Shown: positions 6,554-13,149 of the stretch, piece after piece
Layout of the letters: each line of letters starts with the position of its first letter
How positions within the stretch are numbered: the stretch's first letter is position 1
Source: SW-4-43-9 sp047617985
Lineage (GTDB): Archaea; Nanohalarchaeota; Nanosalinia; Nanosalinales; Nanosalinaceae
Assembly (NCBI GenBank): GCA_047617985.1
Contig: JBLGBS010000010.1
Location: 1 to 28,359, forward strand
Length of the DNA: 28,359 bases
Reading direction: 5' to 3'
Notes under the pieces: generated by a model
Told to the model about the DNA's origin: nothing
The model's input: only the letters and a program-made list of their open reading frames with translations
Database searches by the model: none
Program-made: the position numbers and the translations under genes

Positions 6554-7090
6554 ATGATAGCTGTAATCTCTGATTCACACGTACCGAACCGGGCACCTGA
6601 AATCCCCAAGCAGTTCATAGAAAAAGTCGAGGAAGCCGAACTGGTGGTTCACTGCGGTGATTTCGCAACTGAAGAGGTTTACGGTGAGATAAAAGAATTC
6701 AGTGAACAGCTTGTCGCGGTTAAAGGAAACTGCGACTTTTTCCAGCTTCCAAACTCGGAAACTTTCGAAAGAAAAGGATTTGAGTTTGGAGTTTACCATG
6801 GAACCGGTATAAGCCCGAGAGGAGATCATGGAACTCTCCTGGATATAGCTGAAAACAAGATGGATGTCGAAATCCTTCTTCACGGCCATACCCACCAGGA
6901 AGAAATATTTGAAGAATCCGGAACCCTGCTTCTAAATCCGGGTTCCTGTACAGGTGTCGGTGGTGGGTCAGCACGATCTTCAAACCCGACGATGATGCTG
7001 GTTGAAACCGGAACTGAGTTAGTGGTCAAACTGCTTGAACTTGTCGATGGAGAAATCCAGGTTCGGAAGGTGGAGAGATTCAGCTTGTGA
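6554..7090 (+). CDS. YfcE/MJ0936-type metallophosphoesterase
   Basis: A calcineurin-fold phosphoesterase of the small archaeal/bacterial MJ0936-YfcE type, which hydrolyses phosphodiesters with two divalent metals. All metal and catalytic motifs are present in order: D7-S-H9, G35-D36, G58-N-C-D61, H82, H110 and G111-H-T-H114, followed by the typical LLLNPGSCTG turn that ends the domain. The 178-residue length suits the family. The natural substrate of these enzymes is often unknown, so none is assigned. No signal peptide, so cytosolic. It has its own promoter and is followed 30 nt later by the PH-domain gene, which has another. Confidence 0.9.
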   Translation: MIAVISDSHVPNRAPEIPKQFIEKVEEAELVVHCGDFATEEVYGEIKEFSEQLVAVKGNCDFFQLPNSETFERKGFEFGVYHGTGISPRGDHGTLLDIAENKMDVEILLHGHTHQEEIFEESGTLLLNPGSCTGVGGGSARSSNPTMMLVETGTELVVKLLELVDGEIQVRKVERFSL

Positions 7091-7098
7091 TTTAAAAG
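7091..7098 (+). promoter_or_regulatory. TATA box for the PH-domain gene pair
   Basis: TTTAAAAG begins exactly 30 nt before the ATG at 7121 and immediately follows the stop codon of the phosphoesterase gene (7088-7090). It predicts a leaderless transcript for 7121-9021. Confidence 0.6.
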
Positions 7099-7120
7099 CT
7101 ATAAGGAAGAATTAAACTGT

Positions 7121-7582
7121 ATGAATCTCATAAAGCTCAACACCAAGATCAAGTATCTCTGGATCTCTGTCAGCGCACTGATAGCTTTCTTTGTATCAAG
7201 TATTTTAGCCGGTATCCTCTACACATTTGCTGGAGCGGTATCGGCTGTCATTGTACCTGTTTTTGTTCTGATAGGGGTTTTTTACGGCGTTAAAAGATAC
7301 AGCAACTGGGGTTTCAAGGTTGTCGAAGACCATCTTTACATTGAACACGGCGTGATCAAGAAGACTTACTCGATGGTTCCCTATGTCAGAGTTCAGCATA
7401 TAGATACTGACAGAGGCCCTATAGACCGTTTTCTAGGCCTTTCAACTTTGAGAGTTTACACAGCAGGATCAAAAGGCGCGGATATCAGAATCCCTGGTCT
7501 GGACAGACAGGAGGCCTCGGAACTCCAGAAAAAGCTTAGGGATGCGGCAATAAGCTCTGAGAAAGGTTTTGACGCAGTATGA
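7121..7582 (+). CDS. Membrane protein with one bacterial PH domain (YdbS-like)
   Basis: The 153 residues begin with two membrane helices (about 12-35 and 38-58), followed by a bPH2 (DUF304-type) domain: NWGFKVVEDHLYIEHGVIKK, then YSMVPYVRVQHIDTDRGPID and RFLGLSTLRVYTAGS. The pattern of a strand ending in EHGVI, an RVQHID turn, a short helix with FLGL and a final LRVYTAGS is diagnostic. The PH domain should face the cytoplasm. It overlaps the next gene by 4 nt (ATGA), the same arrangement as the Bacillus ydbS-ydbT pair, where the two proteins act together in resistance to a circular bacteriocin. Family is secure; a similar role here is inference. Confidence 0.82.
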   Translation: MNLIKLNTKIKYLWISVSALIAFFVSSILAGILYTFAGAVSAVIVPVFVLIGVFYGVKRYSNWGFKVVEDHLYIEHGVIKKTYSMVPYVRVQHIDTDRGPIDRFLGLSTLRVYTAGSKGADIRIPGLDRQEASELQKKLRDAAISSEKGFDAV

Positions 7583-9021
7583 AACTTTCAAAACTTTCTA
7601 TCCCATACAGGGCCGGTCAGAAACTGCTTGCTGTAGTTTTCTTCATAGTCTTCTTTTCTCCAGGCAGTCTGGCAACCGGTTCCCTCGCACTGGTGCTGCT
7701 GGTTTTACTTTCCATACTTGGAGCGGTATCAGCTGTTCTTATCTATGAATATCTTTACTGGAAGAACTTTGAGTACACTGTGGAGCAGGATGGCCTGAAG
7801 ATAGTTTCAGGGGTTATATCAAAGAATGATAGGGATATACCGCTTAAAAGAATTCAGAACGTGGATATAAACCGGAATATTCTGCAGAGAATAGTTGGTA
7901 TCGCAAAAGCGGACGTGGAGACGGCAGGAGGAGGTCAGACCGAAGCATCACTGAAATACGTGGACTACGAAGATGCTCAACGGCTTCAGAAAGATGTACG
8001 TGAACTCAAAAACAGGAGGAAGTCGGATAGAACAGAGGATGGGCAGGGAGAGAAAAGAGATGATTTCGTTCTCTCTGATAGAGATCTAACAGTTCTGAGC
8101 CTCGCCTCAATCGATATGCGTGTAATCGGAGGTCTCGCACTACTTGTTTCATTCCTAGGAGGATCGGTATGGTCTCAGATCGATGGCGCTCTACCTCAGA
8201 CAGCGGGCGCAGCAGTGGTTGTAGTGTTGGGAGTTATCATGGCTCTTGGTATATGGATTTCAACAGCTGTCTCCAAGTTTGCACAGTACTACGATTTCAG
8301 ACTCCAGTTCCACGAGAACGCTATTGAATACGAAAGAGGACTGCTGAACAGATCTTCAGGTACCATACCTGAGGAAAAGATTCAGGATATAATAATCGAA
8401 GAAAACCTGATTCAGAGGTATTTCGGGTATGCCTCTCTCAAAGTTGAAACCGCAGGTTACTCAGTTCAACAGGGGGCAGAGGTGGACGATGGATCAGAAA
8501 CCGTTATCCCGCTGGCCAAGAGAGATGAACTGGAGAAGTTTGCCCGTGAGATCGGAGGATACACAAAACCCGAGTTCACAAATATTGATCCGAAGGCGAA
8601 AAGCAGATACTTCAGAAGGTATCTTTTCGCAGGAACCGCACTGGGAGCGGTTACACTCCTCGCCTCACAGCTAGTTGATCTTGCTTGGCCGATCTATATT
8701 CCGGCTGTTCTGATCATCCTATCTTCCAGGAAAGCTTCGGAGCTGAAATGGGAGAATATAGGCTACTATCTGGATGAGAAACGGGTTTTCACCCGCAAAG
8801 GTTTCTGGAACCGGAAAACGTACGTCATCCCGTACTTCAGGGTTCAGAATTTTATGGAAACTCAGACCGTATTCCAGAGAAGATGGAATCAGTCCACACT
8901 TCTGCTTGATACAGCCGGTTCAACCAGGAGCTTCCCACAGATAATAGATATGGATACGGAAAATGCCCGTGTATTGAGAGAACAGCTTTTCGACAGCTTC
9001 AAGCAGTCCCTTCAGCGGTAG
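7579..9021 (+). CDS. Membrane protein with three bacterial PH domains (YdbT-like)
   Basis: The 480-residue protein repeats the unit of two membrane helices plus a bPH2 domain three times. Membrane pairs lie at about 15-55, 180-228 and 345-375. PH domains start at about residues 65 (QDGLKIVSGVISKNDRDIPL, then KADVETAGGG), 243 (ENAIEYERGLLNRSSGTIPE, then SLKVETAGY) and 395 (EKRVFTRKGFWNRKTYVIPY, then LLLDTAGS). Each domain ends in the family TAG motif. A charged, probably flexible linker (KNRRKSDRTEDGQGEKRDD) separates the first unit from the second. It is translationally coupled to the single-domain partner gene and probably assembles with it in the cytoplasmic membrane. Ligand unknown. Confidence 0.85.
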   Translation: MKLSKLSIPYRAGQKLLAVVFFIVFFSPGSLATGSLALVLLVLLSILGAVSAVLIYEYLYWKNFEYTVEQDGLKIVSGVISKNDRDIPLKRIQNVDINRNILQRIVGIAKADVETAGGGQTEASLKYVDYEDAQRLQKDVRELKNRRKSDRTEDGQGEKRDDFVLSDRDLTVLSLASIDMRVIGGLALLVSFLGGSVWSQIDGALPQTAGAAVVVVLGVIMALGIWISTAVSKFAQYYDFRLQFHENAIEYERGLLNRSSGTIPEEKIQDIIIEENLIQRYFGYASLKVETAGYSVQQGAEVDDGSETVIPLAKRDELEKFAREIGGYTKPEFTNIDPKAKSRYFRRYLFAGTALGAVTLLASQLVDLAWPIYIPAVLIILSSRKASELKWENIGYYLDEKRVFTRKGFWNRKTYVIPYFRVQNFMETQTVFQRRWNQSTLLLDTAGSTRSFPQIIDMDTENARVLREQLFDSFKQSLQR

Positions 9022-9036
9022 AACTGATTAATTCAC

Positions 9037-9044
9037 TATATAAA
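9037..9044 (+). promoter_or_regulatory. TATA box for pus10
   Basis: TATATAAA, close to the archaeal consensus, begins 30 nt before the ATG at 9067 and predicts a leaderless mRNA. Confidence 0.65.
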
Positions 9045-9066
9045 ACTGGGCCGGAAGATTTCCTGT

Positions 9067-10299
9067 ATGTACACAGTTAAAGAAAAGCGGGATGCACTTC
9101 TGGAAGAGGACTTATGTGACCACTGCCTTGGAAGACAGTTTGCAAAGCTTGGACACGGACTGGAAAACTTTGAAAGAGGCGCTATCTGTAGGGAAATAGA
9201 GGATATAGATGAAGACTCTTTTATCCGTGAAAATATTCCGGAGGATTCAGAGGCCGGCGGAAGCTGTGAGGTATGCCAGGGTGTTTTCGAGAAACTGGAT
9301 CACTGGACTACACTGGTTGAAGACTCGTTTGACCGGTATGAACTTGATACGTTTCTGATCGGTATCAGGCCTCCAAGTGATGTTCTTAAAGCAGAGGAAG
9401 AGCTCTGGGAGGAGTACGGACTTGAATGGGTTGAACCGATCAAAACAGAGCTTTCCCGTCTGATAGGTAAGAGACTGGAGGATAGAATGGGGATAGAGGT
9501 CGACTTCGAGCGACCGGATATAAACGCGATAATTGAGATGGAGGAGTCGAAGGATCGGGTGGAGATGCAGGTCAACTCCTTGTTAATCTATGGACAGTAC
9601 AACAAGTACTCTCGTGAAATCCCGCAGACCGAGTGGCACTGCAGGAACTGCCGTGGAACCGGGTGCGACGAATGTGACTGGACAGGAAAACAGTACCCGA
9701 CCTCGGTACAGGAAGAAATCCAGGATCCGTTCATGAGAGAGACGAAAGGTATTGAGGCAAAGTTCCATGGAGGCGGTAGAGAAGATGTAGATGCGAAATG
9801 CCTCGGCAGGAGAGAATTTGTGCTGGAGATAATCGAACCTCTGAACAGGGATCTAGATCTAGAAGAGCTTCAGAAAGAGGTGAATGAATCGACGGACAAG
9901 ATTGAGGTTTTCGACCTCCAGTACACACACAAGGATAAAGCAGCGGATATCAAGCAGAAACACGCAGACAAGGAGTACCGGGCAATTATAGAGACAGAAG
10001 ATGAGATAACTGCGGAAGATCTGGAGAACATCAGTGAAGTAGTTGGAACAGTTAAGCAGGACACACCGGAAAGAGTGGAGCACCGGAGAGCTGACAAAAC
10101 CCGAGAAAGAGAGGTGTACGAAGTTTCCTGGGAGAAAACAGGGGATAAAGAGTTCGAACTCGAGGTTAAGGCCGAAGCCGGAACGTACATCAAGGAGCTT
10201 ATCCACGGCGATGAGGGCAGAACACAGCCGAATATCTCGGATCTAATCGGTACGCAGGCAGAATGTGTGCAGCTGGATGTTATCTGGATAGAAAAATAG
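9067..10299 (+). CDS. pus10: tRNA pseudouridine synthase Pus10
   Basis: Archaeal Pus10 makes pseudouridine 55 (and often 54) in the T-loop of tRNA. The 410-residue protein has the N-terminal zinc finger (C17-DH-C20 and C67-EV-C70) within the THUMP-like accessory domain, then a second Cys cluster WHCRNCRGTGCDECDWTG typical of archaeal Pus10. The catalytic domain follows, with KFHGGGREDVDAKCLGRREF; Asp240 in GRED is the predicted nucleophile. The C-terminus carries EAGTYIKELIHGDEGRTQP and IGTQAECVQLDVIWIE, the TruB/Pus-like closing strands. Length and order are normal. L21e lies 70 bp downstream with its own promoter, a common pairing of tRNA and ribosome genes in archaea. Confidence 0.95.
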   Translation: MYTVKEKRDALLEEDLCDHCLGRQFAKLGHGLENFERGAICREIEDIDEDSFIRENIPEDSEAGGSCEVCQGVFEKLDHWTTLVEDSFDRYELDTFLIGIRPPSDVLKAEEELWEEYGLEWVEPIKTELSRLIGKRLEDRMGIEVDFERPDINAIIEMEESKDRVEMQVNSLLIYGQYNKYSREIPQTEWHCRNCRGTGCDECDWTGKQYPTSVQEEIQDPFMRETKGIEAKFHGGGREDVDAKCLGRREFVLEIIEPLNRDLDLEELQKEVNESTDKIEVFDLQYTHKDKAADIKQKHADKEYRAIIETEDEITAEDLENISEVVGTVKQDTPERVEHRRADKTREREVYEVSWEKTGDKEFELEVKAEAGTYIKELIHGDEGRTQPNISDLIGTQAECVQLDVIWIEK

Positions 10300-10320
10300 C
10301 GGTCAACAGGTTGTCACTAG

Positions 10321-10360
10321 TTTAAAAAGATTTAGCTCGACAGTTTCTGTTATAAGGTGA
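10321..10360 (+). promoter_or_regulatory. TATA box and SD leader for rpl21e
   Basis: TTTAAAAAG (10321-10329) is 49 nt before the ATG at 10370, predicting a start near 10346 and a leader of about 25 nt. The leader contains AAGGTGA (10354-10360), a good SD match, 9 nt before the ATG. This is a leadered mRNA, unlike most promoters in the window. Confidence 0.6.
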
Positions 10361-10369
10361 ATAATTAAA

Positions 10370-10657
10370 ATGGCACAGAAATCCGGTGGCTCTCAGCAGG
10401 GCGCAAGGAAGACTCTCGCAAAAGAGAACAGGGATAAACCAACAGTTAACGATCATTTCAAAGAGTTCGAGGAAGGAGAGAAAGCACTTCTCAAGATCAA
10501 CCCTTCAGTCCCGGAAGGAAGAATCCACGTAAGATACCACGGAAGAACAGTTGAAGTAACAGGAAAAAGAGGAGACGCCTACGAAGTGGAATTCAGCGAC
10601 AAAGGAAAAGAAAAAACCCTGTACGTTAAGCCAATTCACCTGGAAAAGGTAGAGTAG
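10370..10657 (+). CDS. rpl21e: Large-subunit ribosomal protein L21e
   Basis: A 50S component found in archaea and eukaryotes. The 95 residues show the SH3-like core: DHFKEFEEGEKALLKINPS, GRIHVRYHGRTVEVTGKRGD and AYEVEFSDKGKEKTLYVKP, then IHLEKVE at the end. The first 25 residues are basic and Gly/Ser/Gln-rich, as in other L21e proteins, though the rest is unusually acidic for a ribosomal protein, consistent with a salt-in halophile. It is followed 11 nt later by rpoF, the common archaeal order L21e - Rpo4 - DUF655. Confidence 0.95.
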   Translation: MAQKSGGSQQGARKTLAKENRDKPTVNDHFKEFEEGEKALLKINPSVPEGRIHVRYHGRTVEVTGKRGDAYEVEFSDKGKEKTLYVKPIHLEKVE

Positions 10658-10668
10658 AGGCGATTTTA

Positions 10669-11001
10669 ATGGAAATTAAAGATGAAGAATATGTTTACCC
10701 TGTAGAGGCACTTGAAGCTCTAGAGGACAGAGATGAAGAAGAGCTAGTACACGAGCAGAAGATCGCGCTGGAAAACCTTACACGCCACACAAAGGTAAAG
10801 GATCTTGACACCCTGGAAGAGCTAAACGACGAGCTTTCAGACATCGACTCTCTGAAGCAGAAGCATGTCTACAAACTGCTTGAAGTAGTTCCACAGCATG
10901 AATCAACAGTCAGAGCTGTTTTCTCAAAGGAAAGAGTGAAACTAGACGACTCCGAAGTGGAGGAGATTCTGGAAATCTGCCAGTCGATCGAAACAGAGTA
11001 A
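10669..11001 (+). CDS. rpoF: RNA polymerase subunit Rpo4 (RpoF)
   Basis: Rpo4 pairs with Rpo7 to form the stalk of archaeal RNA polymerase, which contacts TFE and nascent RNA. The 110 residues match the family: a short N-terminal strand with YVYPVEALEALEDRDEEEL, a helical middle with QKIALENLTRHTKVKDLDTL, and the C-terminal HRDC-like helices KQKHVYKLLEVVPQHESTVR and FSKERVKLDDSEVEEILEIC. It lies between L21e and DUF655, the standard archaeal context. Its start is 11 nt from the L21e stop with a weak GAGG SD site, so it is probably cotranscribed with L21e. Confidence 0.93.
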   Translation: MEIKDEEYVYPVEALEALEDRDEEELVHEQKIALENLTRHTKVKDLDTLEELNDELSDIDSLKQKHVYKLLEVVPQHESTVRAVFSKERVKLDDSEVEEILEICQSIETE

Positions 11002-11011
11002 TTCCGGCAAG

Positions 11012-11056
11012 TTTTTAACTATCAAGTTCTCTCTTATTTCATACCCTAGAAGGTGA
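11012..11056 (+). promoter_or_regulatory. TATA box and SD leader for the DUF655 gene
   Basis: TTTTTAAC at 11012-11019 lies 55 nt before the ATG at 11067. AAGGTGA at 11050-11056 is an SD site 10 nt before the start, identical to the one at rpl21e. A leader of roughly 30 nt is predicted. Confidence 0.5.
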
Positions 11057-11066
11057 AAAAGATAAA

Positions 11067-11603
11067 ATGAGCGATAAAGATGAATACATCAAGGTACTGG
11101 ATTTCCTGGAGCACGGAAGATCCGGTGAGAAAGACGAGCCCACAGCACAGGGCATCGGAACCGAAAATTTCAACCTTCTAGAGGTCGTTATGCGTGACGA
11201 GGAAAGGCCGAAAGGAGGAGAAGAACTCTACATTGGGGAAGGAGAAAGAGACCGTGTAAAGTACATCAAGACCAAGCTGGAATACGACGATCTGACCGGA
11301 AGCGCCAGAAGCGAACTTAAGTACGTGCTTGACGCCCTCGTTAAGCAGAAAGAGGACGAATTCGTGGAGTTCTTCAACGAGGCAACGCCTGTAACACCTA
11401 GAAGGCATGCATTCGAACTCCTGCCCGGAATCGGAAACAAACATATGCAGAGACTGCTTGATGAAAGAGAGAAAGGTGACTTCAACAGCTTTGAAGACAT
11501 CAAGGAAAGAGTTTCAAGCCTTCCAGACCCTGAGAAAGTAGTTAAAGACCGGATAATTGAAGAACTCAAGGGAGAAGCCAAAACAAACCTTTTCATTTCC
11601 TGA
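11067..11603 (+). CDS. DUF655 helix-hairpin-helix protein
   Basis: A 178-residue archaeal protein of the DUF655 family, whose function is not established. The N-terminal half is an OB-like nucleic-acid-binding region (EYIKVLDFLEHG, VVMRDEERPKGGEELYIGEG, VKYIKTKLEYDDL). The C-terminal half is a helix-hairpin-helix module (RRHAFELLPGIGNKHMQRLL followed by FNSFEDIKERV), a DNA- or RNA-binding element. The place behind L21e and Rpo4 is conserved in archaea and suggests a role tied to transcription or translation. The stop is only 3 nt from the stop of the convergent vapC gene at 11607. Confidence 0.88.
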   Translation: MSDKDEYIKVLDFLEHGRSGEKDEPTAQGIGTENFNLLEVVMRDEERPKGGEELYIGEGERDRVKYIKTKLEYDDLTGSARSELKYVLDALVKQKEDEFVEFFNEATPVTPRRHAFELLPGIGNKHMQRLLDEREKGDFNSFEDIKERVSSLPDPEKVVKDRIIEELKGEAKTNLFIS

Positions 11604-11606
11604 TCA

Positions 11607-11996
11607 TTAGTACTCCTCAACCTTTAATCCTTCTATTCTATCAAAGTGAGAACCATTACCGGTTAACACTTTTTCATTATTCTGGAGAGCTATCGCCCCG
11701 ATCATTATATCCTCTACGTCTACAGGTTTTCCCTTCGAAAGTAAATCTGCGCTGATTTTACCGGCTTTCTTACTGCTTTCTGTATTAAATCCAATAGTAT
11801 TTAGAGAAGAAAGTAGTTCTGAGACTTTTTCCCTTTCCCTATCGGTGTGATCGCTTCTATGTATTCCCTCCCAGAGCTCCATTATTGTTATCGGCGTGAT
11901 GAAAACTGAGCCTTCCCTATCAATTTCTCTTTCGACCTTCTTCATTTCATCTTCGCCTTTCAGTATGTCTATAAGAACTGATGTATCAAGTATCAA
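11607..11996 (-). CDS. vapC: VapC-type PIN-domain toxin
   Basis: VapC toxins are metal-dependent RNases that cut tRNA or rRNA and are held inactive by VapB. The 129-residue protein is a complete PIN domain with the acidic metal ligands in place: D4 (MILDTSVLID), E40 (PITIMELWEG), D96 (VDVEDIMIGA) and D119 (NGSHFDRI). It overlaps the antitoxin gene by 11 nt, the usual coupled arrangement. The gene is intact, so the module may be active. It lies between the DUF655 gene and rsmA; its insertion separates otherwise housekeeping genes. Confidence 0.9.
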   Translation of the reverse strand: MILDTSVLIDILKGEDEMKKVEREIDREGSVFITPITIMELWEGIHRSDHTDREREKVSELLSSLNTIGFNTESSKKAGKISADLLSKGKPVDVEDIMIGAIALQNNEKVLTGNGSHFDRIEGLKVEEY

Positions 11997-12234
11997 GCTC
12001 GTCTTTCACCTCTCTGATACGTTCTTCTCTGGATTCTCTGTGAGCACTTCTTCTCTTTTTGATATTTTTCTCTATTTCCTCTGCTGTTTCTTCGCTTAAA
12101 ACTCCGTGAAAATCAGATATTTTTCTTCTGGAAGCGAGCCTATCAACTACATCGCTAAAACTCTCCTTTTCCCCCTTTAAAGCCTTTAGCTTCTTGTAAG
12201 CTGACTCTTTCAGGGAAATAGTTTTAGTCGCCAT
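11986..12234 (-). CDS. vapB: VapB-type antitoxin (DUF217/UPF0330-like)
   Basis: The antitoxin partner of the toxin at 11607. From the ATG at 12234 it encodes 82 residues: MATKTISLKESAYKKLKALK, a short DNA-binding N-terminus of the DUF217 antitoxin type, then SFSDVVDRLASRRKISDF, and a charged C-terminal tail (EEIEKNIKKRRSAHRESREE) that would wrap the toxin. A longer reading from 12300 is possible but would include the promoter; the TATA-like box at 12256-12263, 29 nt upstream, supports 12234 and a leaderless mRNA. Toxin and antitoxin frames overlap by 11 nt. Confidence 0.85.
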   Translation of the reverse strand: MATKTISLKESAYKKLKALKGEKESFSDVVDRLASRRKISDFHGVLSEETAEEIEKNIKKRRSAHRESREERIREVKDELDT

Positions 12235-12240
12235 ACTCTG

Positions 12241-12263
12241 TGTATGTACATACATAAATTTAA
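12241..12263 (-). promoter_or_regulatory. vapBC promoter with palindromic operator
   Basis: TGTATGTACATACA (12241-12254) is a perfect 14-bp palindrome lying between the vapB TATA box (minus-strand TTAAATTT, 12256-12263) and the start codon at 12234. VapB or VapBC binding here would cover the transcription start, the usual autoregulation of toxin-antitoxin pairs. The palindrome is seen directly; the protein that binds it is inferred. Confidence 0.6.
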
Positions 12264-12308
12264 TTCTTACCCTTCTGTTGAAAAAGATATTAAGCCACAA
12301 TTACTGGT

Positions 12309-13106
12309 ATGGAAACACGTAAAACCCTCAGAAAGCTCGGCATAAAACCGGTTAAAGGCCAGAACTTTCTAACTTCCGAGGTTACAGTTGAAGCACTGGT
12401 TGAAGCCGGGGAAGTTGAAAACAAAAAAGTTCTGGAGATCGGAGCGGGAACAGGAGCGATAACAGGTAAACTAGCGGAAAAGGCAGAGAAAGTTTACGCG
12501 GTCGAGAACAACTCGGTTCTGGCAAAACATCTTAAAGAAGAGTTTGAAGGTTCAAATGTTGAAGTCGTTGAACAGGATATACTGGAGTTTGATTTCGACC
12601 AGGAGATAGACAGATGCGTCTCGAATATTCCGTTCCATCTTTCATCAGAGATCATCGAGAAACTGGGACAGAAACAGATTCAGAGCGCGCTGATAATCCA
12701 GGACGACCTAGCGGACAGGGTTGTAGCAGAGCCGGGCGAATCTGACTATGGGCGGTTTACTGTTCTTGCCAATTATTATTTCATCCCGGTCAAGCTCCGA
12801 ACAGTTCCAGGTTCCAGCTTTGAACCTTCGCCGGATGTTGAGGCAGCTATAGTCAAGTTATACCCTAATGAGGAAAGACATGGGGTGGGGGATAGAGAGT
12901 TCTTCTTCAAAATCGTTAGAGCACTCTTCACTCACAAGCGGAAAAAGGTCAGGAACGCATTCGTCGACGCCAGGCATATCCTTGAAATAGAAAAAGATGA
13001 TGCCAAAGAAATCCGGGATGATCTACCACACTCCGAGAAAAGAGTCAACCAACTGGAGATTATAGAATTGAAGGAGATTGCGGAGTTCTTATCTGAGTCT
13101 CTATAA
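12309..13106 (+). CDS. rsmA: 16S rRNA adenine dimethyltransferase KsgA/Dim1
   Basis: This enzyme dimethylates two adjacent adenines in the 3' loop of 16S rRNA with S-adenosylmethionine and acts as a checkpoint in small-subunit assembly. The 265 residues show the family plan: the N-terminal GIKPVKGQNFLTS entry, motif I EIGAGTGAIT (residues 44-52), ribose-binding acid E65 in VYAVENN, D90 in VEQDIL, and catalytic NIPF at 106-109 (the usual form is NLPY or NIPY). SSFEPSPDVEAAIVKLYP and the C-terminal helical domain with RALFTHKRKKVRNAF follow. Length is normal. It is divergent from vapBC across 74 bp. Confidence 0.95.
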   Translation: METRKTLRKLGIKPVKGQNFLTSEVTVEALVEAGEVENKKVLEIGAGTGAITGKLAEKAEKVYAVENNSVLAKHLKEEFEGSNVEVVEQDILEFDFDQEIDRCVSNIPFHLSSEIIEKLGQKQIQSALIIQDDLADRVVAEPGESDYGRFTVLANYYFIPVKLRTVPGSSFEPSPDVEAAIVKLYPNEERHGVGDREFFFKIVRALFTHKRKKVRNAFVDARHILEIEKDDAKEIRDDLPHSEKRVNQLEIIELKEIAEFLSESL

Positions 13107-13120
13107 TCTTGCCTTAGAAA

Positions 13121-13128
13121 TATAATGA
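13121..13128 (+). promoter_or_regulatory. TATA box for the Tat fibre-like gene
   Basis: TATAATGA begins 29 nt before the GTG at 13150, supporting that GTG as the start of a leaderless mRNA. The ATG one base earlier reads straight into a stop. Confidence 0.5.
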
Positions 13129-13149
13129 AAGCTTAAAAATTCTCTTAAT

